A stretch of DNA of 64,000 bases. Source: CAYMJA01 sp964391095. Its GTDB lineage: Bacteria > Patescibacteriota > Minisyncoccia > Minisyncoccales > GWA2-38-27. Both the position numbers and the translations under genes were made by a program. Location: contig CAYMJA010000003.1 of NCBI GenBank assembly GCA_964391095.1, forward strand, positions 4,193-68,192, in the 5' to 3' direction. Within the stretch, counting starts at the first letter, position 1. Every line of letters begins with the position of its first letter. The notes under the pieces were generated by a model, which saw only the letters and a program-made list of their open reading frames with translations, did not search any database and was not told where the DNA came from. This document shows, piece after piece, positions 31,726 through 40,810 of this stretch.

Positions 31726-32847
31726 TTAGGTTAAATAACTCGTAATATATTCTCCGATTATCCTGGCTGCATCTGGTTTGGAAAATTCTTTGGCTTTCTC
31801 GGCCATTTCTTCTAATTTTTTGGACTGAGAAAATAAATATTTCAATTTTTCTAAAAAGAAGTGCGGCAAGAAGTTTTTTTCCTCTATTACTATGGTGCTG
31901 CCATTTTTCGCAAAAGCATAAGCGTTTTTTACTTGATGATTCTGGGCAGCGCCAGGCAGGGGCACCAAAATACTTGGTTTCCCTAAAGCCGCAATTTCAA
32001 AAATACTTCCTGCTCCGGCTCTGCTAATAATTAAGTCAGCCGCCTGATAAGCATGGGATAATTCTTTCTCGTCTAAAAAGGGCAAAGGATGGTAATATTT
32101 TTTTAGATTCTCCTTTATAACTACATTTGCCCCTGCTTTTACTTCTTCAAAATTCTTTCTGCCGGTCTGATGAATTATTTCAAAATTCTCCAAAAGTTTT
32201 GATAAAACTGTTAATACTTGGTCATTGATTTTTTGAGCGCCCTGGGAACCGCCTAAAATAAGAATTAGCGGTTTTTCTCCTGTCAATTTAAATATCTTCT
32301 TAGCTTCTTTGCTAGACCCTTTAAGAAGTTCTTTTCTTATAGGATTGCCAATTGAAATCACTTTCTTAGCCGGGAAATATTCAGTTTCCTCTATAGGAAA
32401 AGAGGTAAAAATTTCTAAAACAAGCTTGCCTGCTATTTTATTAGCCAATCCAGGAGCAGTATCTGATTCATGTAAAAATAAAAAAATTGGCGTAAGAAGT
32501 ATCCAGCCAGCAATAATCGTGGGTATTGAACCATACCCTCCTTTACTAAAAATAAGGTCAGGAGAAATTACAAAAATATGAAAAAATGCCTGAAGAATCC
32601 CTATTGGCAATTTAAATAAAATATCAACAATATTGAGCAAAGAAAAATATCTTCTAATCTTTCCTGCTAAAATTGTCTTCACTTCAATTCCCTCTTTAGA
32701 AAGAAGGTCCCCAAAAAATTTATCCTTTGGGCCAATGTAAAAAAATCGAAATTCTCCCTGAGGGTGATTTCTTCTAATCTCTCTTATAATAGCAATTATC
32801 GGAAAAATGTGTCCGGCGGTTCCACCACCAGTGAAAAGAATTTTCAT
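31726..32847 (-). CDS. murG: UDP-GlcNAc:lipid I GlcNAc transferase MurG
   Basis: Adds GlcNAc to lipid I to form lipid II at the inner membrane face. 373 residues, GT28 family. N-domain glycine loop TGGGTAGHIFPIIAI, 'SKGGYGSIPTIIAGW', 'HESDTAPGLANK', C-domain LILGGSQGAQKIND and donor-binding SRAGAGSIFEIAALGKPSILVPLPGAAQNHQ region. Directly downstream of ftsW in the cluster. Confidence 0.95.
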   Translation of the reverse strand: MKILFTGGGTAGHIFPIIAIIREIRRNHPQGEFRFFYIGPKDKFFGDLLSKEGIEVKTILAGKIRRYFSLLNIVDILFKLPIGILQAFFHIFVISPDLIFSKGGYGSIPTIIAGWILLTPIFLFLHESDTAPGLANKIAGKLVLEIFTSFPIEETEYFPAKKVISIGNPIRKELLKGSSKEAKKIFKLTGEKPLILILGGSQGAQKINDQVLTVLSKLLENFEIIHQTGRKNFEEVKAGANVVIKENLKKYYHPLPFLDEKELSHAYQAADLIISRAGAGSIFEIAALGKPSILVPLPGAAQNHQVKNAYAFAKNGSTIVIEEKNFLPHFFLEKLKYLFSQSKKLEEMAEKAKEFSKPDAARIIGEYITSYLT

Positions 32848-32864
32848 ACTGTTTTATCATTCTA

Positions 32865-33980
32865 TCATCTTTTGTTCGATTTAGAAATATTCAACAATAT
32901 TCCTATGCCTATCAACTCGGCTACTAAGTGCGAACCTCCGTAACTAATAAAAGGCAAAGGGATGCCGGTTAAGGGCAAGACGCCAATCATAGAGCCGATA
33001 TTAATAAAAGCCTGAATACAAATCCAGGAACCTATTCCAATTGCCAGAATCTGAGAAAATCTATCAGAACTTTTTTTGGCAATTTTAAATGCTCTCCAAA
33101 AGAGAAATAAAAAAAGAAAAATTAAAACTAAAGAACCAATAAACCCTGTCTCCTCGGCATATATAGCAAAGATTGAATCTGACATTGTCTGGGGAAGAAA
33201 ACCAATCTGTTTTGAGGCCCCAAGGCCCAATCCAAAAATTCCCCCCGAACCCACCGTAATCAGGGCTTGCTTTATCTGGTAACCTATTCCCATCGGGTCG
33301 CTCTTCATTCCTAAAAAAACTAAAACCCTCTTTATCCTATAAGAAGCATTTCCTATTAAAGCCAACATCCCTCCTCCAAACATTAAAACTATTAAGATAC
33401 TGTGCCCCAAAGAAGTATTTGCTGAAAAATACATTAATAAAGCAACACAAGCAATCATTCCTAAGGTGCTAACATCTGATTGACAGCCCAAAAGAAAAGT
33501 AATAACCCCTAAGACAATAAGGAAAGGAATGAGGGCGAGCTTAGTTTTGTTTTCTTGAAGAGAATTCTTCCCTGTTCGGGGAGCCAACCAAGCAGAAAGA
33601 TAAAGAATAAAACTAAGTTTTAAAAATTCAGACGGCTGAAAGGAAACAAACCCTAAGTTTAACCAACGCGGCGCTCCGCCAGAAACAATACCAAGCCCGG
33701 GGATAAAAACCAGCGCCATTAGGGCTAGATTTAACAAAAGTAAATACCAAGCCAAATTTTTAAATCGGGACAAATGAATCTTAAACGCAGCAAAACCTAA
33801 AATACCTCCAAAAAGCAACCCATAAATCATTTGATGCAAAAGATAATAAGTTGTTTTTCCAAATTTTTCCTGAGAAAAAACTGCCGAAACGCTAGCCAAA
33901 ACTAAAATCCCCAAAATTAGCAAAAGTGCCACTGCAATAGCTAAAGGGTAATCAAAGTGATGTAATTTTTGAATTGCCAT
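32865..33980 (-). CDS. ftsW: lipid II polymerase FtsW (SEDS family)
   Basis: 371 residues with about ten membrane helices. SEDS signatures: 'GGAPRWLNLGFVSFQPSEFLKL' region, 'GSGGIFGLGLGASKQ' and the C-terminal PLTGIPLPFISYGGSHLV. Polymerises glycan strands with a class B PBP; no PBP is in this window. Translationally coupled to murD (1-nt overlap). Could alternatively be RodA, but the neighbours murG and murD favour FtsW. Confidence 0.92.
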   Translation of the reverse strand: MAIQKLHHFDYPLAIAVALLLILGILVLASVSAVFSQEKFGKTTYYLLHQMIYGLLFGGILGFAAFKIHLSRFKNLAWYLLLLNLALMALVFIPGLGIVSGGAPRWLNLGFVSFQPSEFLKLSFILYLSAWLAPRTGKNSLQENKTKLALIPFLIVLGVITFLLGCQSDVSTLGMIACVALLMYFSANTSLGHSILIVLMFGGGMLALIGNASYRIKRVLVFLGMKSDPMGIGYQIKQALITVGSGGIFGLGLGASKQIGFLPQTMSDSIFAIYAEETGFIGSLVLIFLFLFLFWRAFKIAKKSSDRFSQILAIGIGSWICIQAFINIGSMIGVLPLTGIPLPFISYGGSHLVAELIGIGILLNISKSNKR

Positions 33981-35239
33981 TACAATTTCTTTATCGCTTT
34001 TACAAATTGCTCGCCTCTGTCAAATTCATTCTTAAATAAATTAAAAGATGTCGCTCCGGGAGAAAGTAAAACAACATCTTCCCTTTTGGCTCGCTCGGCC
34101 GCCTTTTTTATCGCCTTTTCCATTGAGTCAACCCAAGACATTTTCACTTCCTTTAATTTCTTTAATTCTTTTTTAAGTTTATCAGAAGCTGTTCCGGGCA
34201 AAAGGATAAGATAATCAACTCTTTTTTGGATTTCTTTGGCTAAATCTCTGTAATTGAGTTTTTTGTCCATGCCGCCGGCAATAAGAATAATTCTGGAATC
34301 GGAAAATCTTTCTCTAAATGTCTTTATTGCTAATATTGCTGCTTGAGGAACGGTAGCAGTGGTATCGTTAATATATTTTACTCCTTTTTTTATAGCAACC
34401 AGTTCCTGCCTATTGGGAACGCCTTTGAAATTAGAAAGAACTTTTTTAATATTTCCTTTAGGAATTTTAAAAATTTTAGCAACAGCCAAAGCGGCCGAAA
34501 TGTTAGAATCTTTGAAGAAATAAACCTTGGAAAGAGCAGATAGGGCAAATTTCCTTGTATAGGGATTATGATAGTTTACTACCAAAATATCTGTCTCCTT
34601 TTGATATTTAAAAATTGGTTTTTTTGCCGCGATATAATCCTTAAAATTCTTATACCTATCTAAATGGTCTGGAAAAATATTCGTAATTACAGCTACTTTC
34701 GGACTCTTTTTTAAATCTTCCAGTTGAAAACTGGAAAGTTCCAGAACTACCTTGCTCTCTTTGTTGATTTTAGAAAGAATCTCTAAGGGCGACCTACTGA
34801 TATTGCCGGCTAAAATTGTATCCGGAAACTTGCTTTTTAAGAAAAAATAAATAAGAGTGGTAACAGTTGATTTTCCTTTGGTGCCGGTAACCCCGATAAT
34901 GGGGGCTTGGCATAACTCAAAAAATATACCAATATCCGTTTTTACAGGAATATTATGCTTTTTGGCAATTTTAAGATAAGGGGAACTGCGGGGAACAGCT
35001 GGATTTTTAATGACTAAATCGGTGCTGATGAAATCTTCTTTTCGGTGTTTGCCTAATACGAATTTTATAGACAAACCCTTGAGCTTTTGGAGAGATTCTC
35101 TTAATTGCTCTTTTGTTTTAAGGTCAGTTACCAAAACTTTTGCTCCTTGTTGATAGAAAAATTTAGCCACGCCTACTCCCCCACCCAGCAATCCTAATCC
35201 CATTATGGTTACTCTTTTGTTCTTAAACAGTTTTCTCAT
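33980..35239 (-). CDS. murD: UDP-MurNAc-L-Ala:D-Glu ligase MurD
   Basis: 419 residues. N-domain nucleotide-binding GLGLLGGGVGVAKFF; ATP P-loop GVTGTKGKSTVTTLIYFF; 'ELSSFQLED', the 'NIFPDHLDRYKNFKDYIAAK' segment and C-domain INDTTATVPQAAILAI. Adds D-glutamate to the first amino acid of the stem peptide in the cytoplasm. Own promoter at 35252-35280. Confidence 0.94.
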   Translation of the reverse strand: MRKLFKNKRVTIMGLGLLGGGVGVAKFFYQQGAKVLVTDLKTKEQLRESLQKLKGLSIKFVLGKHRKEDFISTDLVIKNPAVPRSSPYLKIAKKHNIPVKTDIGIFFELCQAPIIGVTGTKGKSTVTTLIYFFLKSKFPDTILAGNISRSPLEILSKINKESKVVLELSSFQLEDLKKSPKVAVITNIFPDHLDRYKNFKDYIAAKKPIFKYQKETDILVVNYHNPYTRKFALSALSKVYFFKDSNISAALAVAKIFKIPKGNIKKVLSNFKGVPNRQELVAIKKGVKYINDTTATVPQAAILAIKTFRERFSDSRIILIAGGMDKKLNYRDLAKEIQKRVDYLILLPGTASDKLKKELKKLKEVKMSWVDSMEKAIKKAAERAKREDVVLLSPGATSFNLFKNEFDRGEQFVKAIKKL

Positions 35240-35251
35240 ATCACCGTTTTA

Positions 35252-35280
35252 ATTTTACTTTATTTTTCCTTTTTGGTCAA
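35252..35280 (-). promoter_or_regulatory. promoter of murD-ftsW-murG
   Basis: -35 TTGACC (35280-35275), 17-bp spacer, -10 TAAAAT (35257-35252), directly after an upstream terminator. Confidence 0.6.
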
Positions 35281-35286
35281 AAAAAA

Positions 35287-35312
35287 AACAGCTCGCTGGA
35301 CAGCGAGCTGTT
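35287..35312 (-). terminator. intrinsic terminator of the PsbP-like protein gene
   Basis: AACAGCTCGCT (35287-35297) / AGCGAGCTGTT (35302-35312), loop GGAC, then ten U on the minus strand. Confidence 0.85.
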
Positions 35313-35334
35313 TTTGAAAACCTAGATTAATTTC

Positions 35335-35946
35335 TTACTCCAAAAAGCGAAAAGTAGAAAGCATCTCGTCAAAAACTTCTATGTCTTTTTCTAAATCAAA
35401 TACTTCATAAAAAGACGGTTTACTATATTTGGGGCCAGTAAAGTTAAAAACAATACTCAAACAGTTATTTTCTTCAAATATTGTATCGTAGCTTTTTGTA
35501 TAAGCAAGATGTTCTGTACCGCCTGTTTTGTCAATTTCTACAAGAAAATTTATTCCATTAACCGTCTCCATTTTTTCAGGGTATTTATTCATTTTTGCTT
35601 TAATTTTAGAACAAACAATGTCTTCTGGAATACCTATATAAAAGTACTTATGTAATCCTGGTTTATCGGGAAATTCAAAAAAAACTTGACCCGGGTGTTC
35701 TATAAGAGTTATGGAATCAGGATACTTTATTTCATAGCCATACTCTTCATTTCTATAAGTTTCCCAATCAGCGGTTTCGTCTGGTGGAGGTGTTGGCATA
35801 GGAGTTGGTGTCACCGTTGGTTCTGGCTCCTCCGGCGCCCATAAATACTGGTAAGCCAAGATTCCTCCGAGAGCGACAATCACTGCTACAACAATGATTG
35901 CAATTCCCAATAACGATGAAATACCTTTTTGTTCTTGATTTTTCAC
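35335..35946 (-). CDS. membrane-anchored PsbP-like protein
   Basis: 203 residues, probable GTG start. N-terminus KGISSLLGIAIIVVAVIVALGG resembles a prepilin/signal-anchor helix, followed by a Pro/Thr-rich linker (PTVTPTPMPTPPP) and a domain beginning WETYRNEEYGYEIKYPD, the pattern of PsbP-like lipoprotein domains found across CPR. Likely displayed outside the membrane; function unknown. It sits between mraY and murD but has its own terminator. Confidence 0.65.
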   Translation of the reverse strand: MKNQEQKGISSLLGIAIIVVAVIVALGGILAYQYLWAPEEPEPTVTPTPMPTPPPDETADWETYRNEEYGYEIKYPDSITLIEHPGQVFFEFPDKPGLHKYFYIGIPEDIVCSKIKAKMNKYPEKMETVNGINFLVEIDKTGGTEHLAYTKSYDTIFEENNCLSIVFNFTGPKYSKPSFYEVFDLEKDIEVFDEMLSTFRFLE

Positions 35947-35991
35947 ATTTTTATGAATTTAATTTATTTATATTTCGACTTTATTAGCCCA

Positions 35992-37050
35992 TTAGCCCAA
36001 CAATCTAATTGCGACGCCGATAATGGCCATTACAACACCAATAACCCAAAACCTCATTGTGATTTTGTAATGGGGCCAGCCCTTGGCTTCAAAATGATGA
36101 TGGATAGGAGCAGCCAGAAAGAGTTTTTTGTGACGAATTTTCCTTGAAAGAAGTTGAAGAATTACTGAGCCGGACTCAACAACCAATAAAAAACCAATGA
36201 TTGGCAAAACCAAAACAGAATCAGTCAAAAAAGCTACTACTGTTAAAGCAGAACAAAGCCCTAATACTCCAGTTTCTCCCATATAAAATCTGGCCGGTGG
36301 GATATTGAACCACAAAAAAGCTAAAATTGCTCCGGTAATTACAGCGCAGAAAGCAGCAATATTAATTTGTCCGTTAAATAAGGCGATCCCACCAAAAGCG
36401 GCGAACATTGAAGCAAAAGCTCCTCCGGCCAAGCCGTCCAAGCCGTCAATCACTCCCCCGCTATAAGTTGCGAGCATTACCAGAACAAAGAAAGGAATAT
36501 ACCAAATCCCAATCAAAAAGTCACCGTTTGCTGGAATATGAATAGTAATATAACCTAATTTAAAAAAGAACCACCAACCCCCAATTAATCCAATTAAGGC
36601 AACTAAAATTAAGCGATATCTTAATTTTAGGCCTCCGCCAATATACTTTCCTTTGCCAAAAACCTGTAAAATATCATCTAATAATCCAACCAAAGAGGCC
36701 ACAACTAAAGCGAAAAGAGGCAGCCATGTTTGAGACCTGCTTAAAAAATTCAATTTTTGAAAACACCAAATATTAGTTTTAGAAAGCAAAAGAAAAAAAA
36801 TAGCCAAAACTAAAGTAGTCCCCCAAATAAGCAGTCCTCCGAACCTCGGAATACGGGTTTCGCCTTTTTTATGAAATTTTTGAAAAAAGGGGAGCCCTCT
36901 GCCATCTATTGATTTAGTTCTAACTTTTTTACGCCAGAGTTTATGTTTATATAAAAAATGAGTTAAAATTGGAGTTAACCAGAAAGCTAAAATAAAAGCA
37001 ACTGCTCCCAGAAAAAAAATCTTAATGACATTTATAGTTATTTCAGACAT
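35992..37050 (-). CDS. mraY: phospho-MurNAc-pentapeptide transferase MraY
   Basis: 352 residues from ATG 37050 (upstream in-frame ATG at 37086 adds a poor extension). Ten membrane helices. Signatures: 'RVPRFGGLLIWG'-like ETRIPRFGGLLIWG, LVGLLDDILQVFGKG, GVIDGLDGLAGGAF and the HHHFE motif (APIHHHFEAKGW). Transfers phospho-MurNAc-pentapeptide to undecaprenyl phosphate, using the lipid made by UppS. Confidence 0.95.
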   Translation of the reverse strand: MSEITINVIKIFFLGAVAFILAFWLTPILTHFLYKHKLWRKKVRTKSIDGRGLPFFQKFHKKGETRIPRFGGLLIWGTTLVLAIFFLLLSKTNIWCFQKLNFLSRSQTWLPLFALVVASLVGLLDDILQVFGKGKYIGGGLKLRYRLILVALIGLIGGWWFFFKLGYITIHIPANGDFLIGIWYIPFFVLVMLATYSGGVIDGLDGLAGGAFASMFAAFGGIALFNGQINIAAFCAVITGAILAFLWFNIPPARFYMGETGVLGLCSALTVVAFLTDSVLVLPIIGFLLVVESGSVILQLLSRKIRHKKLFLAAPIHHHFEAKGWPHYKITMRFWVIGVVMAIIGVAIRLLG

Positions 37051-37113
37051 AATATAAATTACAATGTTAAAATGCTCCAATATCAAGATATTAGGAAATT
37101 AGAAAGATAAAGA

Positions 37114-38157
37114 TTAAAAATTAGAAAAAGCTGAATACCAAACATCGTTTCTCCATTCCCAATTACTATCCATTCCGCCCATTACCCAGATTTTATCCTC
37201 AAAAACGACTGAAGTGTGGTCCTCCCGCCCTTTCCAAGGAGTATCTTTTCCGGTTTTTTCCCAAGTATATCCGTCTCCTGAATACCAAACATCCTTTAAT
37301 CCTTTGCCCTCTTTAGTATTCCAGCCGCTAATAATCCAGATTTTATCTTCAAAAACAACTGAAGTATGTCCATGCCTTGCGGACCAAGGAGCATCCTCGG
37401 CAACTAATTCCCAATCCTCTCCGTTTTCTGAAACCCAGATATCGTCTTTAGTGCTAGCAGCGCTTTCGCCAAAACCGCATCCGCCCATCAGCCATAATTT
37501 ATTTTTAAAGACAGTTACAGTGTGGTCATACCTGCCTGGCCAAGGCGCTGAGGAAACGGCTTCAGTCCAATTTATCCCATTTTCAGAAAACCAAACATCA
37601 TTTTTAAGTTCTCTTTCAAAAAAATTAACCCCTCCGATTACCCAAATTTTATCATTAAAAACATTTACTGAATGACCGCTTCTTGGCGACCAAGGAGCAG
37701 AAGAGAGAACTCTTTCCCAATTCATCCCGTCTTCGGAAATCCAAACATCATTTTTATGTTCGCTATTTCTAATTCGTTTTTCAAAACCCCCAAGTAGCCA
37801 AATTTTATTATTGAAAACCGCCATGCCCAGAGATCTTCTTTTCCCCCAAGGAGCATCCTCGGCAACTAATTCCCAATCCTCTCCGTTTTCTGAAACCCAG
37901 ATATCACTTTTATGGGGAAGATTACCGTAATTGCCATCAAAATTTTTTCCACCGTCTATGCCGCCAAAAAGCCAAATTTTATCTTTAAAAACTACTGAAC
38001 CGTGAGAATCTCTTGTTGACCAAGGAGCGCTAGAAACTACTTTTTTCCATTCCTCGGGTCCTTTTTTATTTAAAAAAACCAAAATAATCCCCAAAGCAAT
38101 AATTAAACAAATTGCTATGAATAGAATTTTTTTATTTCTTTGCAAAAAATTTCCCAT
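37114..38157 (-). CDS. membrane-anchored Kelch-like beta-propeller protein
   Basis: 347 residues. One N-terminal anchor helix (about 10-28), then six repeats of about 50 residues with the pattern 'W..R..H..VVF.DKIW..GG......NDVW.S..G..WE'. They should form a six-bladed propeller outside the membrane. Two blades share an exact 60-bp DNA segment (37384-37443 and 37846-37905). No catalytic function evident; a scaffold or ligand-binding role is likely. Placed between mraY and the D,D-carboxypeptidase. Confidence 0.75.
   Translation of the reverse strand: MGNFLQRNKKILFIAICLIIALGIILVFLNKKGPEEWKKVVSSAPWSTRDSHGSVVFKDKIWLFGGIDGGKNFDGNYGNLPHKSDIWVSENGEDWELVAEDAPWGKRRSLGMAVFNNKIWLLGGFEKRIRNSEHKNDVWISEDGMNWERVLSSAPWSPRSGHSVNVFNDKIWVIGGVNFFERELKNDVWFSENGINWTEAVSSAPWPGRYDHTVTVFKNKLWLMGGCGFGESAASTKDDIWVSENGEDWELVAEDAPWSARHGHTSVVFEDKIWIISGWNTKEGKGLKDVWYSGDGYTWEKTGKDTPWKGREDHTSVVFEDKIWVMGGMDSNWEWRNDVWYSAFSNF
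37384..37443. repeat. 60-bp exact repeat, copy 1 (Kelch-like gene)
   Basis: Identical to 37846-37905, beginning CCAAGGAGCATCCTCGG; encodes ...SENGEDWELVAEDAPW in both blades. Indicates recent blade duplication or gene conversion. Confidence 0.9.
37846..37905. repeat. 60-bp exact repeat, copy 2 (Kelch-like gene)
   Basis: Second copy of the segment at 37384-37443, same orientation, 462 bp apart. Confidence 0.9.
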
Positions 38158-38181
38158 TTAATTCTTATGCTTCAACAAGAA

Positions 38182-39282
38182 CTACCATTTATAGGCATTT
38201 TCTATATGACTCACCAATCTAAGCATTTCTTCAAAACGGTCGTTAGACCCTAAAATTATATTAATAAAATATCCCTTATTTTCGGTCGGAGGTTTTAAAA
38301 CTAAAAGAAAACATTCTCCAGCCCTATCTGTATAACCGGTTTTCCCTCCAATAATTCTGTCTTGCCAGCTGGCAGATTTTTCTAAAAACTTATTAGTATT
38401 GGTAAGTTTTGGCCCGTAAAGGTTAAATTCTGAGGTAGAAAGAATTTCCCAAATTAAGGATCTTCTTGCCCCATTAGCCCTACCCTCAATTTGAGAACGG
38501 GGTTTTTTAAGGTTTAATAACTCTTCAGTCAATTTAACCAAATCAGCGACAGTTGAATAATTTACCCCGTTAGCGATACTTCCTGATATTGCTTCCTCCT
38601 CGCTTTCAGAATCTCTAACGGGGTTTATTCTGGTTCCCGGTTCTTCGGGGTCAAGACCGGTAGAATTGACAAAAAAAGTATTCTCAAGATTCATTTTTCG
38701 GGCTTCCAAATTCATAAACTCAACAAATTTTTCTTCCGTCATCTCATCGTAATCATTAGCTAAAGAGAAAGCAGCGTCATTGCTTGATTCCATTAATAAA
38801 GGATAAAGAAGGTATTCCGCATGGTATTGCTTTCCTGCTTCTAATTTTCCAAAATCCTCTGCCTGGCTAACGGCTTCTTTAGAAATTGTAATTTCTTTTG
38901 AAAGGTCATAATTTTCTAGAACAATAAGAGCTGTCATCAACTTAGTTAAACTAGCAATTGGCAGTTTCTGATCAGTGTTTTTTGCAAAAAGAATTTTTTC
39001 CTCTTTCTCTCCGCTTCGCTCATTTACCAAGACCGAAATTGCAGCCCTGGCGTCAATTTTCAAATTCTTTAAACATTCGGTTTGTAACCTCTCAAACTTT
39101 AATCTTTCTATCTTATCTTTAAGAATTAGTTGATTGGCTTGTGCGGTAAATATTTCTGGCCGTTTAGATATTTCCTGCCAAAAGAAAAAATCTTCTAAAT
39201 TCTTGGCGAAAATACTAATTCCCCACCAGAAAAACAGGCTTAAAATAAAAGAAACCAGAAAAATTTTATATTCCTTTCTCAT
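38182..39282 (-). CDS. D-alanyl-D-alanine carboxypeptidase (S11, DacA-like)
   Basis: 366 residues. N-terminal membrane anchor (about 6-25). Penicillin-binding motifs: SxxK in PIASLTKLMTALI (about 131), SxN in MESSNDAAFSLA, KTG in GGKTGYTDRAG. Removes the terminal D-Ala of pentapeptides outside the membrane. Between SxN and KTG there is an extra polar segment (INPVRDSESEEEAISGS) encoded by a palindromic insertion at 38564-38624. Overlaps aspS by 4 nt (ATGA). Confidence 0.88.
   Translation of the reverse strand: MRKEYKIFLVSFILSLFFWWGISIFAKNLEDFFFWQEISKRPEIFTAQANQLILKDKIERLKFERLQTECLKNLKIDARAAISVLVNERSGEKEEKILFAKNTDQKLPIASLTKLMTALIVLENYDLSKEITISKEAVSQAEDFGKLEAGKQYHAEYLLYPLLMESSNDAAFSLANDYDEMTEEKFVEFMNLEARKMNLENTFFVNSTGLDPEEPGTRINPVRDSESEEEAISGSIANGVNYSTVADLVKLTEELLNLKKPRSQIEGRANGARRSLIWEILSTSEFNLYGPKLTNTNKFLEKSASWQDRIIGGKTGYTDRAGECFLLVLKPPTENKGYFINIILGSNDRFEEMLRLVSHIENAYKW
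38564..38624. repeat. in-frame palindromic insertion in the D,D-carboxypeptidase gene
   Basis: ACCCCGTTAG (38564-38573) and CTAACGGGGT (38615-38624) form a perfect 10-bp inverted repeat around 41 bp, encoding NPVRDS...SIANGV within an otherwise conserved protein. Confidence 0.65.
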
Positions 39283-40685
39283 TCAGCTTTCTTTTTAGGT
39301 TTTACTGTTTTAATACGCAGTTCTTTCAATTGCTTCTGGCTAACTTCAGCCGGCGCTCTCATCATTAAATCCCTGCTGTCACCGGTTTTAGGGAAAGCAA
39401 TAACTTCTCTGATATTCGGCTCATTAAATAAGATAGCCAAAAACCTATCAAGCCCAGAGGCAATTCCGCCGTGAGGCGGAACACCGTATTCAAATGCCTC
39501 TAATAAATGACCAAACTTCTGGCGAATTTCTGTTTTTTTATGACCCATAACCTCAAATACTGCTTCCAAAATCTCTGGTTTATAAGACCTTAAACTGCCG
39601 CCGCCAATTTCATAGCCGTTTAAAACAAGATCATACTGATGGGCTAAAATTTTCTCGGGATTTTTCTTAATTGCATTTATGTTGTCAATTTGAGGCCGGG
39701 TGAATGGATGATGAGCAGTATCCCAGCGTTTTTCCTCTTTTCTCCATTCAAACATTGGAAAATCAGTAATAAAAGCAAAAGCCAATTCATCGGGATTATT
39801 TTTATCTTTCCTTAAATCTGGTTTATCAGTTTTATATTTTTCCATTACCTTAATATAGGAAATTCTTGGAAAAGGAATTCTTTGAATTCTCTTTTCTGGA
39901 AATAACTTCCTAACTAGAGCTGTATAGAGTTGTTCTATCAAATCTAAAATTTCCTTCTGGTCAGTAAAAGACATTTCCAAATCTAATTGAGTAAATTCAG
40001 CCTGCCTATCAGCTCGAGGATCTTCATCCCTAAAGCAACGAGCAATCTGAAAATACTTTTCAACACCGGCTACTTGTAAAAGTTGTTTGTACTGCTGAGG
40101 ACTTTGGGGAAGAGCATAAAACTTCCCCGGTTCTAACCTTGAAGGTACTATAAAATCCCTAGCGCCTTCTGGGGTTGATTTAGTCAAAACTGGGGTTTCT
40201 ACTTCAATAAAGTCCTCCTTCTGAAGAAAAGCTCTGATAAATTGAATAACTTTCTGGCGTATTACCAAATTTTTTTTCATTCTCTCTCTCCTCAAATCTA
40301 AATAACGGTATTTCATCCTTCTTTCCTCATTTATCTCGTAACCATTGCCTTCAATAGAAAAAGGCAAGGTCTTTGCTTGAGATAATATTTTCATCTCCTC
40401 AATTATTAACTCTATTTTGCCTGTCTTGATTTTTGGATTTACCATTTTAGGGGGCCGTTTTAAAATTTTTCCTATTGCTTCTATCACCCACTCAGGACGA
40501 ATTGCCTTGGCAAGTTCATAGGTGTTTTTGTCTTGGGGGGTAAAAACTAACTGCAAAATCCCGCTCCTGTCCCGGAGGTCAATAAAAATAATCTTGCCAT
40601 GCAATCTTATTGAATGAACCCAGCCACAAACTTTCTTGTTCTCTCCTAAATATTTAATTGTATCTATATTAATAGTTCTTACCAT
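39279..40685 (-). CDS. aspS: aspartyl-tRNA synthetase lacking the GAD insertion
   Basis: 468 residues versus about 590 for typical bacterial AspRS. OB-fold anticodon-binding domain (1-105), class II motif 1 (FLQKEDFIEVETPVLTKSTPEGARDF), motif 2 'ARCFRDEDPRADRQAEFTQLDLEMSF', motif 3 GGIASGLDRFLAILF. After 'KTDKPDLRK' the sequence passes straight to AFAFITDFPMFEW, so the roughly 100-residue GAD domain is missing, while bacterial-type features such as HHPFT remain. Whether it is discriminating or also charges tRNA-Asn is undecided. Confidence 0.92.
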   Translation of the reverse strand: MVRTINIDTIKYLGENKKVCGWVHSIRLHGKIIFIDLRDRSGILQLVFTPQDKNTYELAKAIRPEWVIEAIGKILKRPPKMVNPKIKTGKIELIIEEMKILSQAKTLPFSIEGNGYEINEERRMKYRYLDLRRERMKKNLVIRQKVIQFIRAFLQKEDFIEVETPVLTKSTPEGARDFIVPSRLEPGKFYALPQSPQQYKQLLQVAGVEKYFQIARCFRDEDPRADRQAEFTQLDLEMSFTDQKEILDLIEQLYTALVRKLFPEKRIQRIPFPRISYIKVMEKYKTDKPDLRKDKNNPDELAFAFITDFPMFEWRKEEKRWDTAHHPFTRPQIDNINAIKKNPEKILAHQYDLVLNGYEIGGGSLRSYKPEILEAVFEVMGHKKTEIRQKFGHLLEAFEYGVPPHGGIASGLDRFLAILFNEPNIREVIAFPKTGDSRDLMMRAPAEVSQKQLKELRIKTVKPKKKAE

Positions 40686-40753
40686 TGATTTTATTATGGC
40701 AAATTATTTGCATTTTGAAAATAGGGTAAGAGGAGAACTATGTTCCTTAAGAA

Positions 40754-40797
40754 CAAAAAAGCGCGGAAGATTGATAATATTAACCGCGCTCTTTTTT
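40754..40797 (-). terminator. bidirectional intrinsic terminator
   Basis: AGCGCGG (40760-40766) / CCGCGCT (40784-40790) with A-run left and T-run right. It ends the small membrane protein gene on the minus strand. Confidence 0.8.
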
Positions 40798-40810
40798 TAT
40801 ATAATAAAAA

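Noticed and set aside
37114..38157. CRISPR-like regular repeats
   Set aside because: The roughly 150-bp periodicity is coding repetition of propeller blades. No CRISPR array or cas gene is seen in the window.
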